Positions 39,701 to 50,817 are shown, counted from the first letter of the stretch. The stretch: 64,000 nucleotides of DNA from Sarcocystis neurona (GCA_000727475.1 KL647315.1:1042051-1106050), one strand, 5' to 3'. Made by a program: numbers and translations. The notes: a model not told the origin generated them from the letters alone.

Positions 39701-42700
39701 TGGACGAGTAGCCGCGTCAGAGCAGCACTGCAGGGCAGATAAGAGAGACGAGACGGCGAACGGAAAGAAGAGGGCGAGTGCTGTTAGGAGGGACTTCGAA
39801 GAGGAGACGGGGGGGCCAACCGACGGCCATACAGAGAAAGAGGAGAAAAAACGGCGAAAGGAGAGGTGCTGTCTCTGCAAACTTCACGGGCCTGCAAGTC
39901 CTGCACAGGCAGGTTGCAGCAGCAGCAGCAGGGCACACACGAGACCCGGGAAGGGGAAGAAGAAGTGGGAACAGACAAATCTACGCAGAAGAAATGCGGG
40001 GGCGAATAAAAACGAACAGGCCAAAATGTGTGGGTAGAATTGCATAGAGAGACACGGAGAGACAGGGAGACAGGGAGGGAGACGGGGAGGGAGGCAGGGA
40101 GGGAGACGGGGAGACACAGAGGGAGACAGGGAGACAGAGGGGGAGACGTATACATGCGTAGGTGTGGGGGGGATACGTGTCGCTTGAATTTGTAGAAGTG
40201 GCCGTGAGAAAGGGAGCGGAGAAAAAGAAGAAATGGGGAGTGGGAAGACGAGTGGATATCGAGGAGACATTTAGAAGGATCGCAAGGAGCCGGGGTCTTC
40301 TTACGAGTGAGACTCCTAGTGCTAGCTGCAGGAGAACGATCCTCATCAAGAGGAGAAGTAGGAGCAGGAGGAGGAATACAGCCAGAAGGCCGGCCGCAGA
40401 GGGATGTGGGCTGCGAATAGTAGTAGCAGGACGAGATAACACCTGCGACGACAGCAGCAAGTTGTACGACAGCAACACGCTGGCAGCAATTGCAGCAGCA
40501 ACAGACTGGCAGCAACACAGCAGCAACAGCGACACATGGGCAGCAGCAACACAGCAGCAACAGCGACACATGGGCAGCAGCAACACAGCAGCAACAGCGA
40601 CACATGGGCAGCAGCAACACAGCAGCAACAGCGACCCATGGGCAGCAGCAACACAACAGCAACAGCGACACATGGGCATCAGCAACACAGCAGCAACAGC
40701 GACACATGGGCAGCAGCAACACGGCAGCAGCAACAGNNNNNNNNNNNNNNNNNNNNNNNNNNNNNNNNNNNNNNNNNNNNNNNNNNNNNNNNNNNNNNNN
40801 NNNNNNNNNNNNNNNNNNNNNNNNNNNNNNNNNNNNNNNNNNNNNNNNNNNNNNNNNNNNNNNNNNNNNNNNNNNNNNNNNNNNNNNNNNNNNNNNNNNN
40901 NNNNNNNNNNNNNNNNNNNNNNNNNNNNNNNNNNNNNNNNNNNNNNNNNNNNNNNNNNNNNNNNNNNNNNNNNNNNNNNNNNNNNNNNNNNNNNNNNNNN
41001 NNNNNNNNNNNNNNNNNNNNNNNNNNNNNNNNNNNNNNNNNNNNNNNNNNNNNNNNNNNNNNNNNNNNNNNNNNNNNNNNNNNNNNNNNNNNNNNNNNNN
41101 NNNNNNNNNNNNNNNNNNNNNNNNNNNNNNNNNNNNNNNNNNNNNNNNNNNNNNNNNNNNNNNNNNNNNNNNNNNNNNNNNNNNNNNNNNNNNNNNNNNN
41201 NNNNNNNNNNNNNNNNNNNNNNNNNNNNNNNNNNNNNNNNNNNNNNNNNNNNNNNNNNNNNNNNNNNNNNNNNNNNNNNNNNNNNNNNNNNNNNNNNNNN
41301 NNNNNNNNNNNNNNNNNNNNNNNNNNNNNNNNNNNNNNNNNNNNNNNNNNNNNNNNNNNNNNNNNNNNNNNNNNNNNNNNNNNNNNNNNNNNNNNNNNNN
41401 NNNNNNNNACAGCAACAGCGACACATGGGCATCAGCAACACAGCAGCAACAGCGACACATGGGCAGCAGCAACACGGCAGCAGCAACAGCAGCGTGTGTA
41501 TGTGTGTCTCTCTCTCTCTTTCTGTAGATATGGACAGATGCAGGCGTATCCGTGTGTGTATAAAGAGACTGAGAGGAAACGGTGGCAAGGACAGGAGAAC
41601 GAGGCAGTTTGGTGTGCCTGCATTAGGTCCCCTCTGTGTACGTCTATTTTCTGTATACGCCGGCGAGCACACAGAGAGAGAAACACAAATGTACGCAGAA
41701 CTGACAGGCGGACGACTTGCGCTGCTCCGCGCGTTGCTGCAGGACCGCTGATGCGATTCGGGATTCTGCGAGTCCCGTCTACTCTTCCCAAGAAGGTAAA
41801 TTTGCTGCTCAACTTCCTCATGTATGTGGAGGGTCTTTTTTCTGCTGCTCACCTTCCCCATATGTGTGTAGAGTTCTTCTTTTGCTGCTCAACTTCCTCA
41901 TGTATGTGGAGGGTCCTTCTTCTGCTGCTCAACTTCCCCATACACGTGGAAGGTTCTTCGTCTGCTGTTCAACGTCCCCGCATGCGTGGGGGGGACGGTC
42001 CTCCTTTCTTCGTCTGTATCTATTATATATGATATCGATAGAGAGACGGAGGGGGAAACCGTCTGCTTTCACTTCTGTGTAAAACACTTCGTTATGTGTC
42101 GTCCAAGTCATCTTACTAACGCATATGTGTGTGTATATATCTGCATGCACATACCACCACATATATATAAACTCCCCTAGACTTACACACATATATAATA
42201 TATACATGTATCCAACATGAATATATATAGAGGCAGAGAGAGCGAGTCGCTTGTATATTGATACATAGGTACAGCTGTGTATCACCTCGTATCTACTTTT
42301 CTGTTGACTAATACATATATCTGCTTGACACATATATCAGGATCCACACTCCCATATATATGTATGTAATGTATGTATGTGTATGTATATATGTGTGTAT
42401 GTATGTACACGTATGTATGTATATGTATTTATATGTGTCTATGTATATGTGTGTACGTATGTATGTATGCATGTTATGATTGAATGTATATATACATATA
42501 TATATGTCTGTGTGTATAATATGTGTGTATGTATATATGTATGTATGTAATGTGTGTATATGTGTATCTGTATATTTCTGTAAATTTATATCTGTATGTG
42601 TATGTATGGATGTATGTGTATGTATGTATATATATGTCTGTATGTATAATATGTATGGATGTATAGATGTATATGTATGTATGTGTACGTATGTACGTAT

Positions 42701-45008
42701 GTACGTATGTATGTATGTACGTATGTATGTACGTATGTATGTATGTAATGTATGTATTTGTGTATCGATATATCTCTGTATATATATATGTCTGTATGTG
42801 CATATATATATATATATGTCTGTATGTATAATATGCATGTATGCATGTGTGTATGTATGTACGTGTGTTTGTGTGTGCATGCGCCTGTAATTGCTTCCCA
42901 ATGACGTTATAACTTACCGCTGCACGCGTGCATCTTTCTCTTTATCCTGCGGAAGACTTTTATTTACGAAACCCCGTCCAGACCTCCCTCCACACATCTG
43001 CGGGGGGGCAGAATTCTCCACGAACCTCCAACTTCATCGTCTTCCTTTTTGTATGTCTGCATGTATACAAGTAGGCGTAGCGTAGCTAGATACGTATACC
43101 GAAGCGCCTCCACATATATACATATCTACACAAATATACAGGCATACATAGAGTGGGTAGATATGTACACGTAATGGCCTCCTGCATGCATATATATATG
43201 TAGTCGAACATATATGGATACATCCTTCTTTCCCTCTCTTTGTGTGTATATGTACACACTTGATTACATGCAGATTTCTGTGGGTGCAACGATTGTTGCT
43301 GTTTCATCTCTTCCCGTGGAAGTATCTGTGTGCAGCAGCAAACAACAGAACTCCTTTTTATCCATGCAATTACCTCTACATATCCATATATATATCTACA
43401 CGCATATCTACACGTCTCTCCCTCTATATATATACATATATATATGTATATATCCTGCCTCTATATATGTGTATGCGTACACCTTCTCTCTCTCTCTCTA
43501 TATATATATGTATATATATCTGTATCCAGGCTCTACGTGTGTATGTGTACACCTGTCTCTATATCTATGTATATATATCTGTATCCAGGCTGTATGTGTG
43601 TATGTGTCCAGCTGTCTCTCTCTATCTCTGTATATATATCCTGCCGCTACATATGTGTGTGTGTATATCTCCCCTGTCTCCCTACGTATATGCTGTGTCT
43701 ACACATGTATATGTGTACACCCTTCCTATGTATTTACATACAAGTATATAGCTTTCCTATGTATTATATATAAACGGTGTCTTTGTATACATACAGCTAC
43801 ACCTACATATCCACACATGTACATATATATACATGGAGCTACACACATGTTCTTTCTTCCTGTCTTTCTCTGTCCATATATATTTCCACCTTTCCTCTAT
43901 GTACGCATATATATCTGGGCACCTCTCCTTTATGTATACACACGTAGATGTGCATATACGTGTACACCTGTTATATTGTTGCCGGCCGCGTACAGAAGTG
44001 TCATCTCCTTCTTCGCCACTTCGCAAAAGTCGGGCCTTGCCGCCGCGCTGCGACTATGCTGCTGCTGCTGTGCTGCTGCTGCTGTGCTGCTGCTGCTGCT
44101 GTGCTGCTGCTGCTGTGCTGTTGATGCTGCTGCTGTGCTGCTGCTGCTGCTGTGCTGCTGCAGTGCTGCTGCTGGTGGTGATCATCTGCCGTCCTCTTTT
44201 TTTTCTGCGTTGCTGAATTTCTCTGCTGCAGCCGCTGGAGTTGTGGGCGTGCGAAGCCTCGGCTCCCGCACGACGTGTGCGCGAAGCTCTTTCTTCTTTG
44301 TGAGTCCTTTCCCCTTCTCTTCTGCACTCACCATCTTCCCGTCTCTCTCTTTATCTCCGAGGCTGCCCCTCGATTACTTTGTATCAGTTTATCTACAGAA
44401 AGACCCGCTGTCCCATTTTGTCTACTTCATATATCTATAAGCGTTTGTTCATCTCCCCACATATTTATATCTATCTATCAACACACTACATAGATACGTA
44501 TGCATGTATATATATATGTATATAGACACGTGGCTGTCCGCTTGCCAATCTGTATACATACATAAATGTATACATATGTATGTATATGTATTGACGTACC
44601 TCTCTCTGTAATACATCTGCATCTGTGTCTCTGTGTCTATCTTCATATACATATATATATATGTATGCATACATAAGTACATCTTTCGATCTACCTGTGT
44701 ATATTCACATACATATGTTTGTATCTGTGCATACATGTATTTGTGAATCCGTGGCTATTCGTCTATCAATCTGTATATCACTACATACATACATGTATAT
44801 ATATATATATATTATAGACCTATCTCTCTCTCTACATAAGCGTATGTCTTTCTGTCCGTATCCGCATATTCCCATATCAATATATATATATATATATATC
44901 CTCCTGTCTACCCATATATATACACATATATACATATATATATATATATGTATATATGTATATGTCATTGGGCTTGCCTATATGTATGTAAATATATATA
45001 TATATCTT

Positions 45009-45040
<32 letters not shown>

Positions 45041-45944
45041 CATATATGTGTGTACATGCATCCATGTGTATATACGGTGTGAGGGTGATTTTAAGTGAAT
45101 GTCCTGCGTAGGTACATGTGTTTGTGGGGAGATATACATTTGTGCCCGTTTTGCATGCGAAGTGACTACCGGTGCACGCGCGGCTGCTTCGTTACCTGCG
45201 TTGTGAGGTGGAAGTTCGTACTTCCTTCCCTTCTTTCTCTGTTCCTCTCTTCCTTTAAATTATTCTTCCATAGACACCCCTCGAAAGAGACAACAAGGGA
45301 AGGACAGACACGCCTATTTTAGAAAGACATGTACGTAAACAGCTCTTCCTGCTCATCACACAGCAGCAGCAGAGGCCAGACTGCAGCAGCAGCAGCGGAA
45401 CACTCCTGCTGGGCTTCCGCTGCTGCTGACACTGCTGCTGCTCCTGCTGCGTCTACCGTTGCAGCCGCTGCTGCTGCGCCGCAGTGTCATGCTTCTGGTG
45501 CTGTTGCGCGTGCTGCAGCAGCTGCTTCTGCCCCCTCTGCTGCTGCTGCTGCGACTGTTGTCTGGCTGCTGCTGCTGCTCCTCCTCCTCACGCTGCAGCG
45601 GGGGTCCCACTGCTGTCGCCTGGACTGCTGCTGCTGCTGCGGCTGTTCTGCGTCTGCTGCTGCTGTCTCTCCGCCAGAGGCACCGATGCTGCCGCCATTG
45701 CTGCGACTCGCCTTGTCTTTTGCTGGCGTGCTGCAGAGAGCTGCCGTACTACTTGCGGACGACGGCAATCGGCAGTGGCAAGACCATGCCATCACCCGTG
45801 GGAAGGACCCGCGCGTGGCCGTCGCGCCTGTCCGAGAGCTGTTTCGGGCTTGCCTGCTACGCAACAGCAATGCACGTCTTTCTTCGAGACCCCAACACTA
45901 ACACCGAGCTGGGCAGTGCGACGGCAATCGTTCAGTACCTCGAG
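27767..45944 (+). CDS. Tandem glutaredoxin/GST-N-fold protein (3' end missing)
   Basis: Nine exons, all phase-compatible: 27767-27852, 29158-29340, 30910-30946, 34400-34485, 35397-35455, 36368-36517, 41743-41795, 44232-44299, 45737-45944, at least 310 residues. The N-terminus is hydrophobic (GGVLLTVLTIMP, TIALLFTWLAV), so organelle or membrane targeting is possible. Domain 1 starts EKPLRLYE/FEGCPFCRKVRE with CxxC (C94, C97), then TLSVLALDCMIYPCPRE, FRPTVKKFGGALMFPFLED (cis-Pro P146) and PNTNVRMYHSDEIIKYLW. A linker has FGILRVPSTLPKK. Domain 2 starts PLELWACEASAPARRVREAL and ends FLRDPNTNTELGSATAIVQYLE. This order matches plant/algal proteins with two thioredoxin-fold GST-N domains. Domain 2 lacks the catalytic Cys (A231) and cis-Pro (V288). 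The donor at 45945 (GTAGAG) implies one more short exon, which I could not place. Glutathione or redox chemistry is expected from the family; the substrate is unknown. Confidence 0.9.
31620..32270. repeat. CTAT/TCTG tetranucleotide array in intron 3
   Basis: Imperfect CTATCTAT, TCTGTCTAGC and TATATATC repeats, about 650 bases, inside the intron 30947-34399. They give long Tyr/Leu/Ser open frames that are not coding. Confidence 0.75.
34360..34380 (+). repeat. Short CTG tract before exon 4 acceptor
   Basis: TTTGCTGCTGCTGCTGCTGCT lies about 20 bases before the acceptor TGTGTGAGTAG at 34399. The same arrangement occurs before exon 5 (CTTGCTGCTGCTGCTCCTGC, then TGCATGCAG). Confidence 0.6.
37110..37700. 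repeat. Interspersed TATG/GCGTCACA units in intron 6
   Basis: At about 36970-37210 a ~70-base unit recurs: TATAGAGCTAT, GCGTCACATGTATGTGTATAT, then TGTAGCTTGTAGTAGCAC. This is followed by TA/TG runs to 37690. The unit is seen four times with substitutions, starting before the coordinates given here. Confidence 0.6.
38080..39450 (+). repeat. 1.4 kb degenerate TAG/TAA trinucleotide tract
   Basis: Almost continuous AGTAGTAATAGTAGTAG-type sequence with GTGGTAG, GATAGT and AGGAGT variants. One frame is full of TAG stops; the other two are open as poly-Ser/Asn and poly-Val/Ile. It lies in the 5.2 kb intron 36518-41742 of the tandem GST-N gene. This trinucleotide class is unlike the CAG class elsewhere in the window. 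Confidence 0.85.
40046..40150 (+). repeat. GGGAGAC/GGGAGG short tandem repeat
   Basis: About 100 bases of GGAGACAGGGAGACAGGGAG and related 8-12-base units, in the same intron. Confidence 0.75.
40500..41489 (+). repeat. 34-base minisatellite interrupted by a gap
   Basis: The unit begins CAGCAGCAACACAGCAGCAA and ends CAGCGACACATGGG, 34 bases, with TGGG ending at 40540, 40574 and 40608 and onward. Because 34 is not divisible by 3, successive units rotate through the three frames, and all plus frames stay open. At least five copies lie left of the gap and two right of it. It is intronic in the GST-N gene model. Confidence 0.85.
40737..41408. other. Assembly gap (N), possibly spurious
   Basis: 672 N. 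The 81 bases left of the gap (40656-40736) are identical to the 81 bases right of it (41409-41489), including the minority variants GGGCATCAGC and CACGGCAGC. The two contig ends may simply overlap. Confidence 0.95.
41803..41993 (+). repeat. 40-base tandem repeat next to a splice donor
   Basis: Nearly five copies with an exact 40-base period (starts at 41803, 41843, 41883, 41923, 41963). The core is TGCTGCTCAACTTCCTCATG, followed by TATGTGGAGGGTC and a T/C-rich end. It begins 7 bases after the exon 7 donor AAGAAG/GTAAAT (41796) of the GST-N gene. Confidence 0.9.
42355..42880. repeat. TATG tetranucleotide microsatellite
   Basis: About 520 bases of GTATGTATG with GTAC and TGTA variants, in the intron 41796-44231. 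Open frames on both strands are artefacts (His/Thr/Tyr/Ile or Met/Tyr/Val/Cys strings). Confidence 0.9.
44055..44180 (+). repeat. CTG tract before exon 8 acceptor
   Basis: GCTGCTGCTGTGCTGCTG repeats on the sense strand, 50-175 bases upstream of the acceptor TTCTCTGCTGCAG that ends at 44231. TA/TG and CTCT repeats precede it (43370-43980). Confidence 0.8.
44460..45080. repeat. TA/TG/CT microsatellites in intron 8
   Basis: ATATATAT, CTATCTATC and (CT)n/(CTGT)n runs within the intron 44300-45736. From 45360 to 45680 the intron turns into CAG followed by CTG repeat, up to the acceptor GCGTGCTGCAG. Confidence 0.8.
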
Positions 45945-48374
45945 GTAGAGAAAAAGAAAGTTCTACGCACACATATATATGTGTGTATATTCACATGCAT
46001 GTGTGTGTCTCTCTATATATGTGTACAGACGCATGCGTCGTTATGTATGTATATATGTCTGTATGATGTGTATATGTGTGCGAAGCTCCACCGTGTCTTC
46101 TAGTATATGTAGATGTCTGTATATATGTGTCTCAATTGAGAAACTGAACTACTCGTTGACTGATGATATCCGCCTCTTCCTCTCTATATCTGTCTACTTA
46201 TCCACCTATCTATGTATCTATATATACCTATCTATCCACATATATATATCTTTGTATATGTGTCTGTCTCTCTACATTTACCTGTCCAAACCTATCTCTA
46301 TCTATCTGTATCTATCTATACCTATCAGCCTATATCTCCCTATATCTATCTCTACGTACATTATCTATATCTATATCTATGTCTTTTCATCGGGGTCTCT
46401 CCACGTATTTCTGTCTCTACCTGCCAGTCTATCTCTTTCTCTCTGTCCATATCCATTCACTTGTATCTATACCTACCTATCTATCATCTCTCTGTGTGTA
46501 TACCTACTCCATATGTGTGTGTGTGTGTATGTCTTTGTACGTAGCTGCGTATCTCTCCTCCTTGGGGACGTCTCACTTCATACGTGCCTCCGTCTGCTTC
46601 TGTCTTCCGCTTCGTCTCTCCGTTTACCTGCTGTGCATGCACTTCTCCGTCTCTCTATACGTCCGCATGGAGAAGTTTGCGTCCAGTCCCCGAGACGCAG
46701 AATTCTTCCGAGCAGCAAGTCTGCATGCTGGCAGTACTGCAGGAGGGTCGGGACGCAGCGGGGCTCTCTCAACGCAGCGTGGGGCAGCAAGACGCCTCCG
46801 TCGCACGGGTTCTCCCCCTCTTTCTGTCGCTTCTCTTCCGCGGGCAGGAGACACACACGCGTGCCGACGCTCGAAACGGAGACGGAGACGGAGAAGGGGG
46901 GAGACGGGGTGCACATATGAAGAGAGGGAAAGGCAGAGAGTAGGAGACTGCGGACAAGACGCGTGCCAACGGATAGACACAGATGTGTATATTGATCAGT
47001 GCTGCGCACACACACATATATATATATGAATGTATAGGTATATATGTAAAGAGAGAGAGATGGCAAGAAACAGAGAAGGGAACAGAGGGGGAGAGGGGAC
47101 GAGCATCACGTATGTAGGGAGTAAGGAGTCTCGGGGCAGTTTTCTTTTTCGAGATGGGGGCAACATTTTCTTCCCCACGTATTCGAAGTGCGCATATTTA
47201 TCGCTAGGGGGTGCGCCTTCTCCTCTTCGGCACCTCTGAGAGTCAACTTCGTACGTTTTCGCCTCGAGGCAGGCGCAGGGGAACTCCTGCTGTCGTCCTC
47301 TACCTCTTCCACTATTTTGTCCTACGACTCACTCCTGCTAGTAGGCCTCCGATACACCCGAGCACCACCGCCTCTACATGAGCGCTTACACATATATATA
47401 TGTGTGTATATGTACATGTGCACGCGTGCGCCTTTATATAGGAAGACGTGTGCATGCGTGTGTGTACGTGTGCGTGTAGGTACGTTTGTGTATGGGCCCT
47501 AGATCGATGGGCAGCTGCTTGGATAATACCACGTGTGGACTACCTCTACGTAGATCTCTATACCTATATGTATGTGTGTGCACGTCTTAATTTTTTACAA
47601 GAGCGCATGCAACAAGTGTAGGTGTGTTTGTGTGTCTGGGGTGCTGCACCCGTACTCCTGGCCTCTCGCAGAAGACGTACAAAACCGGAGAAGGCAGTGC
47701 GGAGTCGTGGATATCCTACGGCGGAGGACTAGACGCAGACGAGTAGTCGAAGAAGGCCAGGGGCATCACCTTCTGCCAGCATGCAGAAGAAGCTTCGAAA
47801 GGAAGTGAAGCGAACGGCAGGGTTCAGAGGAGTCGTACACAGGTATCGGCATTTTCCTAATATCTGCATGCGGAAAAGAAACTTCAGCCTTCCTCAAGAA
47901 GAACAGGAGACAGGAGACGCAGCAAACGTGGCCGGCTGGGAAAAGGGAGACACAGAGGACAAGCGGTGAAGGAGAAGCAGCGGAAGCAGGAGAGGAACAA
48001 CGACAGCAGCAGCAGCAGGAGTGGCGCCATCCCCGGTGTGCGAAGGAGAGAAGATTGCTGACCCGACGGAGGCGTGCATGCAGGAACGTCTTGGTGGGGG
48101 AAGAGAAACGCGGCCCGGAGTCGGCTGCACTGCAAGGCGCCGTCTCGGCTGACGGCTGCGGAAGAAATTGACTGGCAGCAAGAAGGCGGAGGAGGAAGTG
48201 CGCCGAGGCAGCGGAACGAAGACGTGCGGTGGCTTACCAGCGGCTGGGAAAAAGGAACTCAGAGAGAACAGCAGCAAAGGCGCAGCAGGGCGGAGAAGAC
48301 AGGGAGACGTGGCAAGTGTGACGCGGAGAAGTCGAGAAGAAGCAGCCGCGGCCGCATGCAGCAGACGTGCTGCT

Positions 48375-48455
48375 AGAGACACCTGCATGCAAAGGCAGAC
48401 ACCTGCATGCAAAGGCAGACACCTGCATGCAAAGGCAGACACCTGCATGCAAGAG
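48375..48455 (+). repeat. 20-base tandem repeat containing TGCATGCA
   Basis: Four copies of GACACCTGCATGCAAAGGCA, the first three essentially identical, the last ending GCAAGAGATGC. Each copy carries a TGCATGCA palindrome, the core of a known apicomplexan promoter motif (TGCATGC). Confidence 0.9.
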
Positions 48456-49446
48456 ATGCACGTGGCTGAAGCCGTTCGTCGCTCGTACGAAAGCGCGGCC
48501 AGCCGCCATGACTTGAACGCCTGCAGGCAAAGCAGTCCTTAGGAAACTCGGAGGCTCTTCTTCTCTGCATGCGAAGAAGGCAGACACCAACCGTTCTTCA
48601 GCGATGACCGAAGCAACTCTTGATAGTAGAAGCAGCAAGAAAGGAGACACAAGAAAGAGAAAAAGGGTGTACGTGTATCTGCATGTGTATAGACATGTAT
48701 ATATACATGTATGTGTAGATGTTTATATTTCCACATATACACGTACACATGAATCGACACAGATTCTACTCACATACCCATAATATATATATGTATATAT
48801 GCATGCATATATATATATGTATATTTTCACATGTATACATATATGAATATACAAATATATGCGCATGTATGGATTTTACGTGGGAGTGTCCGTGGGCTGG
48901 CATCTATTTGGACTGAGTACTGTGCAAGCCACACGCAGATCCAGGAGTTTAGGAGGAGAAAGAAAAAGGCGTACGAAGCACCAGCTGAGAGGACAGGAAG
49001 GAAAGGAAGGTGGAGGAGGCGTGCTGTTGAAGAGACGCAAGAGGACAGAAAAGAAGAGACGCAGGTTTTCCTGTACGTGCAGAAGGGGGAGGAGATATAG
49101 GAGACAGCGAAGACAGAAGAAGACGGCGGAGACGGACGGCCTGCAGCTTCAGAAGGCTGCTCCGTTAGAACGGAACAGAAATCCTGGGGAGAGGACTGAA
49201 GAGGAGCTCACGTAGTGGCAAGAGAAAGCAGAAGAATATATAAAGGAGAGACGGCAGACGGAGTGAAGCGGGAGAAGAAAGTAGAGGAGATCGATGACAC
49301 AGGGAAGCAGCAGGTATCGAAAGAGAGACACGCGAGAGGAGGAAGAGACGGCAGAGACATGAACGGCAAAAGTAGCAGCAGAGGGGACTGTCTGGAGTTC
49401 TTCCAAACGCGAGACGGCGCAGCAGCGACAGGAGACAGAGTAGCAC

Positions 49447-49466
49447 GGGGGGGGGGGGGGGGGGGG
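49447..49466. repeat. G20 homopolymer run
   Basis: Twenty consecutive G between GTAGCAC and AACACGG. The length is likely unreliable in the assembly. Confidence 0.9.
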
Positions 49467-49557
49467 AACACGGCGACGTGACAGGCGCAAACAGCCTCGC
49501 AGCGGGAGACACAGGGATCGACGCCCAGTGAGAGGAGGAGGAGAACAACGAAGCAGC

Positions 49558-49735
49558 TAACAGAGCGGTAGGAGACGGCAGCAGAGCGGTAGGAGACGGC
49601 AGCAGAGCGGTAGGAGACGGCAGCAGAGCGGTAGGAGACGACAGCAGAGCGGTAGGAGACGACAGCAGAGCGGTAGGAGACGGCAGCAGAGCGGTAGGAG
49701 ACGGCAGCAGAGCGGTAGGAGACGGCAACAGAGGG
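49558..49735. repeat. 21-base tandem repeat, about 8.5 copies
   Basis: The unit AGCGGTAGGAGACGGCAGCAG is repeated with an exact 21-base period and a G/A variant in the middle copies (GACGACAG). Being a multiple of three, it stays open in all frames. On the minus strand it reads LLPSPTA repeats, but no gene model supports that frame. Confidence 0.9.
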
Positions 49736-50599
49736 TAGAGCAGCCCACGGAGAGACGGAGGGGAAGACACCGCCAGCAGAGAGACAGGTAGAAGAGCAGA
49801 ATCAACGAGACAGCAGACACAGATACAGGAAGACAACGTAGAGCACGCCCAGGTCGTCTGTGGAAGAGCTGAACCGGGAGAGAGACAGCTGCTGAGCGTG
49901 CAGCAGAAGATAAGAGCAAGATATTTCGAAGACGGAGAACGTGGGTTGCGGCAGGCTGCGCGGTGCCGCGAGGTTAGAGGAGTCCCCCAGCAGCTAACAG
50001 CCTACGCGCGCTTCTGTCGTAGAGTAGGATTCTGTGTCGCTGCTGTACAAGCCGATGTGTGGGAATATGGAATCTGCATGCGGCCGCGGCTAGCTACCGG
50101 AAGACTTTCGTAGCCGATTTGGCTTGTGCGTGGAGCTAGCTGTAGAGAGAGACAGACGAGAAGTTGTGCGTATACGCACAGCCGGCTGCAGACAACGGAA
50201 CCAGCGCGGGCGTGCGCGGTGTCTGTACACCAGAAAATGGCTTCCACTTCTCCAGTTATATTTGCGCTTTGTTCGTAGACACGCCGACTCCTGCATTCTC
50301 GCGCGTGCGTCACTCTATTTCTATCAGGAGGCTCTCTTTACCTATGCAGTGCACGAAGACATCACTATACACGCGTACGCGTACCTTCGTATATATCACC
50401 CGACGAAAGAGCAGACAGACAGCTCTGTCACAGTAATAGCAGGGAGAGAGACGCATGCGGCTATTTCCAAAAAGCGACAGGAGATGCGCGGCGCGACCAA
50501 AAAGAGGCATTGTCTCGTCTTTTGCTGCAGAGACAGTTGGACTCTATGCGCGCCGTCGATCTCCTCAGCCCGGAGAGCGTCTGCATTTGTGGTTACTAT

Positions 50600-50817
50600 T
50601 TATGTCGACACGCACAGAAATTTCTCCTGCTGCCGCAGTGTGTTCTCGGATAGCTTGAAAGAACGCGTGTAGAGGCCTTTTCCCGCTCCGCAAAGGCGGC
50701 GCGTCGTTGGAGTCTCTGCCTCTCTCTCCGAGACGGCGTGGGAGAACGTGGAGCCGGGTCTCATGCCGTACTGCAGAATATTGCTGCAACCCAGCGGCGA
50801 GACCCTCTCCCACCAAC
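50600..50817 (-). CDS. Possible terminal exon, unknown product
   Basis: On the minus strand, from an acceptor-like CGCTAG at about 50818 to a TAA at 50600-50602, a frame reads GWWERVSPLGCSNILQYGMR, continues through FSHAVSEREAETPTTRRLCG and ends LRQQEKFLCVST. Composition and third-position GC resemble the real exons in this window. No family is recognised and the upstream exon is not defined. The minus-strand frame at 50950-51345 is a candidate, but its phase does not fit. Confidence 0.25.

Larger units (their letters stand above)
45945..50599. other. Repeat-rich region; should hold the last GST-N exon
   Basis: CTAT repeats at 46180-46480, TA/TG runs at 46990-47045, 47395-47415 and 48690-48870, and two minisatellites (listed separately). 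Weak coding-like stretches occur at 46660-46920 and 47640-47970 (+), but no phase-correct terminal exon for the GST-N gene could be chosen; acceptor-like sites at 46732 and 47794 were considered. CAG repeats occur near 48005-48025. Confidence 0.4.

Noticed and set aside
39784..42032. Long frames on both strands across the second N gap
   Set aside because: Open only because of the 34-base repeat and the gap. They overlap intron sequence between two phase-matched GST-N exons.
43214..44440. 408-codon plus frame
   Set aside because: Its first two thirds are microsatellite. Its only real coding segment (44232-44299) is read in another frame in the GST-N gene.
48375..48455. CRISPR-like array
   Set aside because: The 20-base units are directly adjacent without unique spacers, in a eukaryotic genome; it is a simple tandem repeat.
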